Shown piece by piece: positions 17,785 to 27,052 of a DNA stretch of 64,000 bases. A program made the position numbers and the translations under genes. The notes below the pieces were generated by a model. That model made no database searches. It had not been told where the DNA came from and saw only the letters and a program-made list of their open reading frames with translations. Position 1 is the first letter of the stretch; each line of letters starts with the position of its first letter. The DNA is from an uncultured Desulfobulbus sp. (GTDB taxonomy: Bacteria; Desulfobacterota; Desulfobulbia; Desulfobulbales; Desulfobulbaceae): contig NZ_OY762276.1 of the NCBI RefSeq assembly GCF_963665445.1, forward strand, positions 219,501-283,500, written 5' to 3'.

Positions 17785-19410
17785 ATGGCAGACGTAAACG
17801 TTGATCACATGATAGAGGAGATCCAGGCCAATATTCAGACCGGCGACCTGCTCAAGGCCCGCCTTGTCCTGGATCACCTGGTCGAGGTGGATAAGAAGAG
17901 CCAGAACCGTCTTCTTTACGAGATCTCCCGTGGTGATGTGACCTTTACCGTACCCCTGTTGAATCATCTGTTGACGGCCCATCGCGAACTGGCTGCGGGC
18001 TTGCCCATCATTCGCGAAACACTGATTTCCCACCTCATTGCCTACCCCGAAGTCCTGATCAAGTTCTTGACCGATAAAAATATCGGTGACAAGAGCGTCA
18101 TGATCGAGACAGCCGGGGAATTGAAATTGGAGGGGGCCACCACCGGGCTGATCTCTCTCCTGGCGGAAACCAAGAATAATGGCACCATTAAACTGATCAT
18201 CGATAATCTCGGGCTGATCGCCGACCCGGAATCGATCAATACCCTGACCGACTATCTCTATGCCGCCGACCGCGAGTTGATCATTGCCGCCATTCACGCC
18301 CTGGGGCAGGTCGGGACCAACACCGCCATGCATCGCCTGGCCGAGCGCATGGGGACCGACAATGAACTCGATCTGATTATTCTCGGTATTTTTGCCGAGG
18401 TCCAGGATCAGGTCTCCCTGGAGAAGCTCAACGACACCCTTCGCTCCCATTACGCCCATATGCGTATTTACGCCAAGGACGAGTTGGTGCGAATAGGCGT
18501 CAAGGCTGTGCCGGTTCTGATCGAAAACCTCAAGGAGGCGGACAGCGATCTGCTTGTCCACACCCTCAATGTCCTGGGCGAGATCGGTGATGAGAGCGCG
18601 ATCATGCCCATCCGGACGCTGCTCAACAGCGTGCCCCGCAATCCCAATGTCCGCTTTGCCGCCTACGAGGCCCTGGCCCTTTTGCCGCTGCGCAAGGGCG
18701 CCTACACCCTGGCCGCGGGGTTGAACGACAGCGAAGACCATGTCTGCACCGCAGCCGCCCGGGCAATTGACCGAAACTTCAATGAAATCCTCGCCGCCGG
18801 CATCAAGAACATGATTCGGCCGCAGACCGATGCCTCCCGCCACATCGTCAAGATCATCGTCAATGCCCAGGTGGATAATATTTTTCTCAGCCTGGCCCAT
18901 GAGGAGTACTTTCAGGAATTGGCCCTGATCTATCTGCCCCATGCTCACCGGGATATCAAGAGCCATTATTTCGCCCTGCTCAAGCAGGAGGGCCTCGATG
19001 ATTTTGCCGCCAAGGTTTCCGGCGATGAGCGTGAGAGCGGATCTCGGGTCAAGGTCTGCGCCGTTGATGATTCCCGCATGATCCTCAATATCTACAAGGC
19101 CACCCTCCATGAACTGGGATTCGAACCGGTGCTGTTCGAGTTCCCGGCCGGTGCCCTGGAGTGGCTGGCCAAGGAAAAGCCTGCGCTGGTGCTGACCGAT
19201 CTCAACATGCCGGAAGTTTCCGGCATCGATTTAACCAGAAGAATCCGCACCCTCTATCCTCGGGAAGTTCTGCCGGTGATCATGGTCACCACCCAATCCG
19301 ATGTGCAGGATCACGAGGCAGCGACCGAAGCCGGGGTCAACGATATCCTCATCAAGCCCTTTAACGTCGATTCCCTGCGTGCGGCCATGGCCAAGGTTAT
19401 CAAGGTGTGA
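17785..19410 (+). CDS. HEAT-repeat protein with C-terminal receiver domain
   Basis: 541 residues. Residues about 80-400 form helical HEAT/PBS-lyase-like repeats (for example LIIAAIHALGQVGTNTAMHRL, LLVHTLNVLGEIGDESAIMPI), a protein-binding solenoid. A receiver domain occupies about 425-541 with acidic pocket VDDSR, phospho-acceptor D472 in LVLTDLNMPE, and K in DILIKPFN. No DNA-binding or enzymatic output is present, so phosphorylation probably alters partner binding. It lies 44 bp after the CoA-disulfide reductase and is closed by a terminator. The partner kinase is unknown. Confidence 0.88.
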   Translation: MADVNVDHMIEEIQANIQTGDLLKARLVLDHLVEVDKKSQNRLLYEISRGDVTFTVPLLNHLLTAHRELAAGLPIIRETLISHLIAYPEVLIKFLTDKNIGDKSVMIETAGELKLEGATTGLISLLAETKNNGTIKLIIDNLGLIADPESINTLTDYLYAADRELIIAAIHALGQVGTNTAMHRLAERMGTDNELDLIILGIFAEVQDQVSLEKLNDTLRSHYAHMRIYAKDELVRIGVKAVPVLIENLKEADSDLLVHTLNVLGEIGDESAIMPIRTLLNSVPRNPNVRFAAYEALALLPLRKGAYTLAAGLNDSEDHVCTAAARAIDRNFNEILAAGIKNMIRPQTDASRHIVKIIVNAQVDNIFLSLAHEEYFQELALIYLPHAHRDIKSHYFALLKQEGLDDFAAKVSGDERESGSRVKVCAVDDSRMILNIYKATLHELGFEPVLFEFPAGALEWLAKEKPALVLTDLNMPEVSGIDLTRRIRTLYPREVLPVIMVTTQSDVQDHEAATEAGVNDILIKPFNVDSLRAAMAKVIKV

Positions 19411-19433
19411 GCGAAGGCGGCAACCGTGAACGG

Positions 19434-19469
19434 GCCGGTTCCCTGTTTGAGGGGACCGGCTTTTTTTTT
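19434..19469 (+). terminator. Rho-independent terminator after the HEAT-receiver gene
   Basis: GCCGGTTCCC and GGGGACCGGC pair around TGTTTGA, followed by nine Ts. Confidence 0.93.
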
Positions 19470-19595
19470 ATAGCTGATCGCCAGATGGACCAGCCTCATG
19501 TGCGGCGTTCCGCTCCCGGCTGCAAGCTCTTTGACGGGACTGCCTTGAAGCTCTGGACCTGGCATAAACGATGGTGAATACCAAGGAGGCTAGCG

Positions 19596-20219
19596 TTGAA
19601 AACATCCCTGCGAGTTGCGTTGATAGTAGGCGTCCTGATCGCCGTCGTTGCTGGCCTGGCGGTCAAGTATTCTGCCGACCAACAACCGAACCGAGGCATC
19701 GCCCTTGATGAGCTCAGCCAATTGTTTCAGCCTGAGGCAAAGCCCCTGGGGTTGATCGTTGTACAAAATTATCGTGAATTTCGGGGGAACAGCATCAGGT
19801 GGAGCGCGGTCTATTTTGGCTGTGTGTTCGGTTCAGCCTTTCTCAGTGCCCTTGCCGCCCTGATCCTGAAACTCGAGCTGCTTGGCAATCACCCAAAACT
19901 GAGAAATGATCTTGCGGCCTTGCTGGCAACCTCTGCCGCTCTTTTGGTCACCTTGTCGACAACGGGAAACTTCGAGCGAAAATGGCAGGCGAATCGAAGC
20001 GCTGCGGCCGAGATGGAAAATCTGGCCTACGAGTTGACCCGAACCTCTATAGCGACAAATCTGGATGCGATCGTAACCCGCATGCAAACAATCAACAGTA
20101 CGCGTAACCAGGCCATTGTCGGCGAGGGGAGTGCCAGCAACAGTAGGGAGCAGGCTTTGCCTGTAACTCCCGAGCACCCCGGTCCAGGCGAAGGGGCTGA
20201 CAAAATCCCGCAACATTGA
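19596..20219 (+). CDS. Unrecognised membrane protein, two-helix core
   Basis: 207 residues from a TTG start behind a strong AAGGAGG site. An N-terminal helix (about 7-23) is followed by two adjacent membrane helices (about 68-90 and 105-122) and a soluble tail with FERKWQANRSAAAEMENLAYEL. Two helices followed by a W-x-x-x-R-x-x-A-E-x-L segment resembles SLATT/DUF4231 proteins, a family sometimes linked to nucleotide-signalled defence, but the match is loose. The last 40 residues are low-complexity. No partner gene is adjacent. I cannot assign a function. Confidence 0.55.
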   Translation: MKTSLRVALIVGVLIAVVAGLAVKYSADQQPNRGIALDELSQLFQPEAKPLGLIVVQNYREFRGNSIRWSAVYFGCVFGSAFLSALAALILKLELLGNHPKLRNDLAALLATSAALLVTLSTTGNFERKWQANRSAAAEMENLAYELTRTSIATNLDAIVTRMQTINSTRNQAIVGEGSASNSREQALPVTPEHPGPGEGADKIPQH

Positions 20220-20345
20220 ACCTTCTGGGGGCACTTCCGGTAAAGGCCCCGGAATAGACCGGTTTGTCGAGCCGTTGCCGTTTTGTTGCAGATAGGCTGA
20301 TCGTCGGCTGCGTTGAGCGCGCTGTCTGCTGGAGAGATGCACAAC

Positions 20346-20450
20346 AATGATGAACTCGACAAAAGTCAAAATGAAAGTCACGGACAGTGAAATCAGTCTG
20401 TGACGAAGCTCGAAAGGTCGTTCTCGAGGTTTTTCACGAGGACAATAATG
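20346..20450 (-). repeat. Dispersed repeat family B, copy 2
   Basis: Read on the minus strand it gives GAACGACCTTTCGAGCTTCG, then ACTGATTTCACTG, TTTTGACTTTTG and a TTCATCA end, matching copy 1 block by block over about 105 bp. Confidence 0.85.
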
Positions 20451-20500
20451 AGAACATGGAATAGATTGCCGTCGTTGCGGAGGAAAGCGGTTCGGGGGCG

Positions 20501-20580
20501 CCCCAGCCGGATGTCATCTCGACCAACGGGAGAGATCTCGTCTTGTCAAGCTGAGGATTGGTGGTAGTCACATCTTTTTT
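20501..20580 (+). repeat. Dispersed repeat family A, locus 2
   Basis: CCCCAGCCGGATGTCATCTC, then GACCAACGGGAGAGATCTCG and GGTGGTAGTCA plus a T-run, aligned end to end with 4841-4920. It lies 50 bp from a family B copy. Confidence 0.8.
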
Positions 20581-21042
20581 GTGCCTGTCGTGTTTGCTGC
20601 TGACTGCCAGCTATGCCTCTGGAAAATATCTCGAGCCATCTGGAAAAGCAGCCGTTGTCCCGGTTCAATCGACTGCCTTTTCAGCGTATATTGAGTACAG
20701 TCACGCAAAACGCCCCCCAGTTTGGCGTTCATGGCCGTTACCACATCTGCAAGGAATATGACTCCCCCGGTAAGGCCACTGAATTTGCTCAGCGTCAGGC
20801 GGAAGATGCTCAAGCGATTTTAGGCGAGGATATGAGCTTGCTGAAAAACGAGGGGACGCTCGGTATGCGGTTCTTGCAAAGAGGTACCTTCAATCTAGAC
20901 TAGGGGCGGATGGTCGACAAAATTATCTGTTTTGTCGATGAGCCATGCCCTGTTGAGCAATTGGTCGAATACCCCGTTTTTTTTCTTCCCCTCTTGTGTG
21001 GAGAGGACAACTGCTGCTGAGCGGGCGAGGGAGGATAATTGA

Positions 21043-21831
21043 TTACTCCGGCCTGAGCGGTTCCAGATATTCAGGCAACTGCTCGAAGTGGCGACCGACA
21101 TCCTGCGGTTGATGGGCATCGGAGCCTGCCTGGAGGGGGATCTCGCGCTTCAGCGCTTCGGTGATGATCCAGGGCGCGGGAAAGGCGGAGCCGCGGTAGT
21201 CAAAGCCCGAGGTGTTGATTTCCAGGGCCACGTCGCGTTCTTTCACTTTGTCGAGTAACAGGCGGATCTGCTCTTGATGCGATTCGTTGAAGCGTATGCC
21301 CGGCAGGTGACGCAGGACCGCATCCAGATGACAGAGCACGTCGCAGTTGACGGTTGCAACCGCAGTGGTCAGGGTCTCGAGGTAGGTGGCAACCACATCA
21401 TCCGTGCCCAGTTCGGTCAAACGGTCCAGGCTGTGGCGTTTGCGGCTGAGGAGGTTGAGGTGACTCCCCTCGTGGAGATGAAAGTGACAGGAGAGGCCGA
21501 TACGCTCGATGGGGAAACGGGCCAGTCGTTGCTCAATGGCCTCAATAGCCAGTGGGTTGAAGCCCATCTCCACACCGAGGCGGATCTCGATTGTGCCGTG
21601 GTAGGCCTTCTTCAGCCGGGCTCCCTCGGCAAAATAGTCGACAAAATTTTCATCTTCCAGCCAGCAGGAGGGCTGGTAGTTGATCTCGGTTTCCAGGTGT
21701 TCGAGGAAGCAGATCGTCCGCAGGCCGCGACCAACGGCTGCAGCCACATACTCCTCCATCTCGCCCACCGCATGGTGGCAGAGGTGTGTATGGACATGGC
21801 CGTCAAAGGAGGTATCGATCAGGGAAGACAT
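21043..21831 (-). CDS. PHP-domain phosphoesterase (histidinol-phosphatase family)
   Basis: 262 residues. The PHP metal motif DGHVHTHLC opens the protein (H12, H14), followed by EHLET, EMGFN, SCHFH, HLDAV and, near the end, GSDAH, all expected metal ligands. Family members hydrolyse phosphate monoesters such as histidinol phosphate, but single PHP proteins have varied substrates. The frame continues upstream to 22005, but the ATG at 21831 gives the family start just before the first motif. It is transcribed after the small gene at 21875-22072. Confidence 0.85.
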   Translation of the reverse strand: MSSLIDTSFDGHVHTHLCHHAVGEMEEYVAAAVGRGLRTICFLEHLETEINYQPSCWLEDENFVDYFAEGARLKKAYHGTIEIRLGVEMGFNPLAIEAIEQRLARFPIERIGLSCHFHLHEGSHLNLLSRKRHSLDRLTELGTDDVVATYLETLTTAVATVNCDVLCHLDAVLRHLPGIRFNESHQEQIRLLLDKVKERDVALEINTSGFDYRGSAFPAPWIITEALKREIPLQAGSDAHQPQDVGRHFEQLPEYLEPLRPE

Positions 21832-21874
21832 GAAACAACAACAGAGAGGGGCGTAAGAGGAAAAAGAAAGAAAA

Positions 21875-22072
21875 TCAGGCGTTACCGCGCGGAAAAAAGT
21901 GGAGTACGCCGTCGATATCGGAGGTGTCGCAGATATCGCCGATTTCCATGTCAAAGTCGAAAAAATCGCCCAGGCCGTCCATTTCCACCGAAAAGGTGGG
22001 GCCATCGGGAAGATGGTAGATCAGGGTGTCGACTTTACTCAGATCAATAGGGTTTGTGAAAATTCGTTTCAT
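21875..22072 (-). CDS. Small acidic protein of unknown function (65 aa)
   Basis: 65 residues, MKRIFTNPIDLSKVDTLIYH then a very acidic stretch with four phenylalanines (DGLGDFFDFDMEIGD) and a short end. No motif is recognised. The start at 22072 is chosen because the protein pattern changes there; a clear ribosome site is missing. It lies 43 bp before the PHP gene on the same strand, so the two may share a transcript. Moderate confidence that it is expressed. Confidence 0.5.
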   Translation of the reverse strand: MKRIFTNPIDLSKVDTLIYHLPDGPTFSVEMDGLGDFFDFDMEIGDICDTSDIDGVLHFFPRGNA

Positions 22073-22365
22073 AATCGTCGTGTTGCTTGGGAAGAACTGT
22101 TGCTTTTCTCTTAGCAGGTTTGCAGGAGAATTGACATAAAATACGCCTGAGGGCGCGATTTTTCTTGGGCTGCAAAGTGTGCTTCTCGTTGCCCGGGCGT
22201 TGATACGCGTTATTTGACCACCACCCTGTGGAGGAAATGGGGAGAAACCGGGGGAACGGTCTTTATAGGATTTGACAGCGACAAAGTGCATGGTATTATG
22301 ACCAGTTCCGATACAGTCCGTATTCGGGCCAAAAGCTGTTTATGAATCCGCAACTCGAGGTACCC

Positions 22366-23322
22366 ATGTCCAACGATATACATATTGATGCCGAAACCGA
22401 CTTTTTCAAGTCGACCGATAAAAATCCCTCCAACATCCTGCCGGAAAAACTGACGCTCGAATCCGTGCTCCAGTTTGCCTGCCACCCCGGGGTCAGTTGT
22501 TTTACCGCTTGTTGCCACAACATCAAGATCATCCTCACCCCCTACGATATTCTGGTCCTGCGCAAGCGGTTGGGCCTTGCCGCCCACGAATTCATCACCG
22601 AGTACACCGAGCCGACCTATCTGGAGAAGACCGACATGCCCGGTGTGCAGCTGAAACTGCGCGGCGAGAAAAACGGCTGCCCCTTTGTCACCCCTGAGGG
22701 GTGCACGGTCTATACCGATCGTCCCTCTGCCTGCCGCTACTATCCGGTGGGGATGGCCGATTTTCATGAGGGCGGCACCAACGACGCCGCTGAGGACAAG
22801 TTTTTCTTTCTGGTCAAGGAGCCGCATTGCAAGGGCCATGAGGAACCCAAGCGTTGGACCATCGGTGAGTGGCGGGCTGATCAGGGCGTGGACCTGCGCG
22901 ATGAGCTGAACAAGGAATGGTTGCGTCTGGTCATGCGGCGCAAGTCCTTCGGCCATCAGGCCTCCCTGAGCGAGGCGGCCAAGCGGATGTTCTTCATGGC
23001 TTCCACCGACCTGGATACCTTCCGCAACTTTATCTTTCACAGTTCCTTTCTCGAGACCTATGAGATCGATCAGGAGACCTTGGATAAAATCAAGGAAGAC
23101 GATGTCGAACTGATGCTTTTTTCCTTCAAGTACCTGGCCAACACCCTGTTTGGAGCACCGGGGCTGAAGATCAAGGACGAAAAGGTCAAGGCCAAGGTGG
23201 AGGAAATCAAAAAACGGCAGGACGAGGCAATGCTCGAGGCGGAGAGGGAATACCTCGAACTCAAGGCCGAACGCGACCGCATCCGCAAGGAACGTGAGGA
23301 GCGCGACGCCGACAGCAAATAA
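22366..23322 (+). CDS. YkgJ-family cysteine-cluster protein
   Basis: 318 residues. The N-terminal 130 residues carry the YkgJ (CxxxCxxCC) metal-chelating pattern: C39, C45, C49 and C50 in ACHPGVSCFTACCHN, then CPFV, CTVYTDRPSACRYYPVG. Such proteins probably bind a zinc ion or an iron-sulfur cluster; no reaction is established. The rest is helical, ending in a highly charged coiled coil from about 265. The ATG at 22366 is preferred over the one at 22342 because GAGG sits just before it. It converges on nifJ, with two terminators between. Confidence 0.82.
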   Translation: MSNDIHIDAETDFFKSTDKNPSNILPEKLTLESVLQFACHPGVSCFTACCHNIKIILTPYDILVLRKRLGLAAHEFITEYTEPTYLEKTDMPGVQLKLRGEKNGCPFVTPEGCTVYTDRPSACRYYPVGMADFHEGGTNDAAEDKFFFLVKEPHCKGHEEPKRWTIGEWRADQGVDLRDELNKEWLRLVMRRKSFGHQASLSEAAKRMFFMASTDLDTFRNFIFHSSFLETYEIDQETLDKIKEDDVELMLFSFKYLANTLFGAPGLKIKDEKVKAKVEEIKKRQDEAMLEAEREYLELKAERDRIRKEREERDADSK

Positions 23323-23347
23323 GCGCGCCATTGCCATTATAAAAAAA

Positions 23348-23373
23348 GGGAACCCTGAGGGGCTCCCTTTTTT
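23348..23373 (+). terminator. Terminator after the YkgJ gene
   Basis: GGGAACCCTGAGGGGCTCCC forms a hairpin followed by an eight-T run (about 23367-23375), with an A-run on its left side. Confidence 0.8.
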
Positions 23374-23416
23374 TTGCCTGCTGCAGGGGATGGAGCAGCA
23401 GGTAGCACTCAACGAA

Positions 23417-23452
23417 AAAGCCCTGCCGGTTTCCCGACAGGGCTTTTTTTTA
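23417..23452. terminator. Bidirectional terminator between YkgJ and nifJ
   Basis: AAAAAGCCCTG and CAGGGCTTTTTTT pair around CCGGTTTCCCGA, with A-run and T-run on the two sides, so it can end transcription from both converging genes. Confidence 0.85.
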
Positions 23453-23473
23453 CTTCACAGGATCGAGTCCGAA

Positions 23474-26400
23474 TTATTCGGCGTCAAGAGCCTTGGCCCA
23501 GCCTTTCAGCAGTTTCCAAGACTTGTCGACGTCCTTCTGCGACTCGGCCATCAGCTGGTCGGCCATTTCGGGATTGGCCATCTTCAGCATCCGGTAGCGG
23601 TTCTCGTTCATGGCGTAGTCGGCAAAGCTGATGGTCGGCTCTTTGGAGTCGATGATCATCGGGTTCTTGCCCTCGGCCTCGAGTGCCGGGTTGTAGCGGA
23701 ACAGTGACCAGTGACCACACTCAACAGCCTTCTTCTGCTGCTCCAGACCCATGGCCATGTTGATACCATGGTTGATGCAGTGTGCGTAGGCGATGATCAG
23801 GGACGGTCCGTCATAGGCCTCGGCTTCCTGGATGGCCTTGATTGCCTGCTGCGGATTGGCACCGATGGAGATGCGGGCAACGTAAACGGTACCGAAAGTG
23901 GAGAAGATCAGGCCCATGTTTTTCTTGGGCATGGTCTTACCACCAGCTGCAAACTGGGCAACAGCGGCACGCGGGGTGGATTTGGACATCTGGCCACCGG
24001 TATTGGAGTATACCTCGGTATCCAGGACCAGGATGTTGACGTTCTTGCCGCTGGCAAGGACATGGTCAACACCACCGTATCCAATGTCATAGGCCCAACC
24101 GTCGCCACCGATGATCCAGACGGATTTTTTCACCAGGTAGTCGGCAACATAGTAGAGCCTTGTGGCGATGACGTCTGTTTTTCCTTCAAGAGCGGCCTTC
24201 AACTCGGCAACGCGGCCACGCTGAGCTTCGATCTCGGCTTGATCTTTCTGGGAAGCGGAGGTCAGGGAGTCAGCCAACTCTTTGGTGATCAACCCGTCGG
24301 TGACGGCTATCTCGAGGAGTTCGACAGCCTGGCTGGCCAGTTTGTCGACGGCCTGACGCATACCCAGACCGTGCTCGGCGTTGTCCTCGAACAGCGAGTT
24401 GGACCATGCCGGACCGCGTCCGTCTTCACGTTTGCAGTACGGGGTGGTGGGCAGGTTGCCGGAGTAGATGGAGGAACAACCGGTGGCGTTGGAAGCCAGC
24501 ATCCGGTCGCCGATCAGCTGGGTAACCAGCTTGATGTACGGGGTCTCGCCGCAGCCTGCACAGGCTCCGGAGAACTCGAACAGCGGCCGTTTGAACTGGC
24601 TGCCCTTGATGGTGCCGACGTTGATCAGGCTCTCGTCGACCTCGGGCAGGGCGAGGAAGGTCTTCCAGTTCTTGAGGGACTCCTCTTTGATTTCCTCGGT
24701 GTTCATCACCATGGACAGAGCGCGGGTCTCGGTCTTGTTACCGTCGGCGTCTTTCTTGCGGGCCGGACAGACGGTCACACAGAGGGTACAACCGCAGCAG
24801 TCGGAGGTAGAGATCTGCATGGTGAACTTCATGTCCTTGAACTCTTTACCAACAGCGTCCGCGGTCTTGAAGGAGGCGTCGGCACCGGCTGCGGCCAGGG
24901 CCTCGGGGGTGGCAACCTTCATCCGGATGCATCCGTGGGGGCAAACGAGCGAGCAGCGACCGCACTGGATACAGGTTTCGGCATCCCAGGAGGAAACCTG
25001 AACCGCGATGTTGCGTTTTTCCCACTGGGTGGTGGCGGTGGGCCAACGACCGTCGTTCGGGAACTGGGAAACCGGGATGTCCTCGCCATGACCTTCCATC
25101 ATCTTGGCGGTAACGGTCTTGACGAACTCGGGAGCTTCGGCAGAGACGGTGGGCGGCATCTCATGGCCGTTGACGGTGCTCGGTACGGCAATCTCAACGA
25201 TGTTCTCGATGGCGCCGTCAACAGCACTGTAGTTCATGTTGACGATCTTGTCGCCCTTCTTGCCATAGGTCTTCTTGATGGCATTCTTGATGGCGGTGAT
25301 CGCCTCGTCCTTGCTGATGATGTTGGAGATGACGAAGAAGGCGGTCTGCATGATCATGTTGATGCGTGCGCCCAGGCCCAGGGCCAGACCCAGCTTGACG
25401 GCATCGATGATGTAGAATTTCGCTTTCTTCTCGATCAGCTGTTTCTGAACCAGGGCCGGCATGTGGTTCCAGATCTCGTCCTTGGTAAAGGTGGTGGTCA
25501 GGAGGAAGGTGCCGCCGGGCTCGAGGTTGGCCAGCATGTCATAGGTGTCGAGGAATGCCGGGTTATGACAGGCGATGAAGTTGGCCTTGTTGATCAGGTA
25601 GGGGGCAACGATCTGGTTCTTGCCGAAGCGCAGATGCGATACGGTCATGGAACCGGACTTCTTGGAGTCGTAGACGAAGTACCCCTGAGCGGAGTTGTCG
25701 GTTTCGGTGCCGATGATCTTGATGGTGTTCTTGTTGGCACCTACGGTACCGTCGGAACCCAGACCATAGAACAGGGCACGGAATACGTCGGTTCCCTCGA
25801 TGTTGTAGGACTTGTCGTATTTGAGGCTGGTGAAGGCCAGGTCGTCGTTCGGGCCGACACAGAATTTTTTCTTCGGAGCCAAGGATGCCATGTTGTCATA
25901 GACAGCCTTGACCATGGCCGGGGTGAATTCGGCTGAACCCAGACCGTAACGTCCGTTGAGGATGACCGGGATCATCATGGTGGGATTGGCTTCGGCAGCC
26001 TCGGTCACAGCGGCGCGGATGTCGAGGTACAGCGGATCGCCGTTGGAACCCGGCTCTTTGGTCCGATCGAGAACAGTGATGCGCTCGACGGTCGGCGGCA
26101 GGGCATTGACCATGGCAATCGGATCGAACGGGCGGAACAGACGGACGATAACCAGACCAACTTTTTTGCCCTCTTCGGCAACCATGTGCTCAACGGTGGA
26201 GGCAACGGTCAGGGCGCCGGAGCCCATGACGACGACAACATCGGTTGCATCCGGTGCACCGAGGTAATCAAACAGATGGTACTGACGACCGGTCAGGGCG
26301 GCGAATTTGTCCATGTTGGCCTGAACGATTTCCGGAACGGCCTCATAGTACTTGTTCACGGTCTCGCGGCCGGTAAAGTAGACGTCGGGGTTCTGCGCGG

Positions 26401-27052
26401 TACCACCGATGGTGGGATGATCAGGAGACAGGGCCCGTTTGCGATGTTCAACGACCTTGCTCTCGTCGATCATGGCACGCATATCGTCCATGGTCAGCTG
26501 CTCGATCTTCATAACCTCATGGGAGGTACGGAAACCGTCGAAGAAGTGGAGGAAAGGGATGGAGGAATCCAGGGTGGAAGCGGTGGCGATCAGCGCCAGG
26601 TCCTGGGCTTCCTGAACGTCCTGGGATGCCAGCAGAGCCCAACCGGTCTGGCGAACGGCCATGACGTCGCCGTGATCACCGAAGATCGACAGGCCCTGGC
26701 AGGCAATGGCGCGAGCGGTGACATGGAAAACGGTGGGCAGGAGCTCACCGGCGATTTTGTACATATTCGGGGTCAAGAGGAGAAGACCCTGGGAGGCTGT
26801 AAAGGTGGTACACAGGGCACCGGCACCGAGAGAGCCGTGGATGGAGCCGGCAACGCCAGCCTCAGACTGCATCTGGGAGATGACCGGGATGGAACCCCAG
26901 ATATTCTCTTGTTTGGCGGTGGCTTTGGCATCCGCTTCAGCAGCCATCGGGGAAGATGGGGTAATGGGGTAGATCGTGATGACTTCAGCTGTGGCATACG
27001 CAACATGCGTACAAGCCTGGTTTCCGTCAATGGTGACCATTTTTCGCGACAT
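23474..27052 (-). CDS. nifJ: Pyruvate:ferredoxin (flavodoxin) oxidoreductase, single chain
   Basis: 1192 residues, the usual length of homodimeric PFOR. It oxidatively decarboxylates pyruvate to acetyl-CoA and CO2, reducing ferredoxin, in the cytoplasm. The N-terminal pyruvate-binding domain has EVITIYPITPSSPMAAEAD. Two 4Fe-4S motifs lie in the middle (CIQCGRCSLVCPHGC near 690 and CCGCTLCVTVCPARK near 760), and further cysteines before and inside the TPP domain hold the proximal cluster. The TPP site is GDGWAYDIGYGGVDH with LDTEVYSNTGGQ. The ATG at 27052 follows AAGGAG. The long open frames on the opposite strand are shadows of its codon bias. Confidence 0.97.
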   Translation of the reverse strand: MSRKMVTIDGNQACTHVAYATAEVITIYPITPSSPMAAEADAKATAKQENIWGSIPVISQMQSEAGVAGSIHGSLGAGALCTTFTASQGLLLLTPNMYKIAGELLPTVFHVTARAIACQGLSIFGDHGDVMAVRQTGWALLASQDVQEAQDLALIATASTLDSSIPFLHFFDGFRTSHEVMKIEQLTMDDMRAMIDESKVVEHRKRALSPDHPTIGGTAQNPDVYFTGRETVNKYYEAVPEIVQANMDKFAALTGRQYHLFDYLGAPDATDVVVVMGSGALTVASTVEHMVAEEGKKVGLVIVRLFRPFDPIAMVNALPPTVERITVLDRTKEPGSNGDPLYLDIRAAVTEAAEANPTMMIPVILNGRYGLGSAEFTPAMVKAVYDNMASLAPKKKFCVGPNDDLAFTSLKYDKSYNIEGTDVFRALFYGLGSDGTVGANKNTIKIIGTETDNSAQGYFVYDSKKSGSMTVSHLRFGKNQIVAPYLINKANFIACHNPAFLDTYDMLANLEPGGTFLLTTTFTKDEIWNHMPALVQKQLIEKKAKFYIIDAVKLGLALGLGARINMIMQTAFFVISNIISKDEAITAIKNAIKKTYGKKGDKIVNMNYSAVDGAIENIVEIAVPSTVNGHEMPPTVSAEAPEFVKTVTAKMMEGHGEDIPVSQFPNDGRWPTATTQWEKRNIAVQVSSWDAETCIQCGRCSLVCPHGCIRMKVATPEALAAAGADASFKTADAVGKEFKDMKFTMQISTSDCCGCTLCVTVCPARKKDADGNKTETRALSMVMNTEEIKEESLKNWKTFLALPEVDESLINVGTIKGSQFKRPLFEFSGACAGCGETPYIKLVTQLIGDRMLASNATGCSSIYSGNLPTTPYCKREDGRGPAWSNSLFEDNAEHGLGMRQAVDKLASQAVELLEIAVTDGLITKELADSLTSASQKDQAEIEAQRGRVAELKAALEGKTDVIATRLYYVADYLVKKSVWIIGGDGWAYDIGYGGVDHVLASGKNVNILVLDTEVYSNTGGQMSKSTPRAAVAQFAAGGKTMPKKNMGLIFSTFGTVYVARISIGANPQQAIKAIQEAEAYDGPSLIIAYAHCINHGINMAMGLEQQKKAVECGHWSLFRYNPALEAEGKNPMIIDSKEPTISFADYAMNENRYRMLKMANPEMADQLMAESQKDVDKSWKLLKGWAKALDAE

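Larger units (their letters stand above)
20220..21042. other. 823-bp gene-poor region with two repeat families
   Basis: It holds family B copy 2 (20346-20450, minus) and family A locus 2 (20501-20580). After these, 20613-20903 can be read as 96 residues on the plus strand, but it has no ribosome site, no recognisable domain and a composition unlike neighbouring genes. The start of a shorter frame at 20558 lies within the repeat. I treat the region as repeat-rich debris. Confidence 0.55.

Noticed and set aside
20558-20903. Two overlapping small frames with a signal-peptide-like start
   Set aside because: The first starts inside repeat family A and neither has a ribosome site or recognisable protein pattern.
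23711-25936. 741-codon open frame on the plus strand opposite nifJ
   Set aside because: It is antisense to a clear PFOR; the Gly/Val/Asp-rich translation is a shadow of GC-biased codons.
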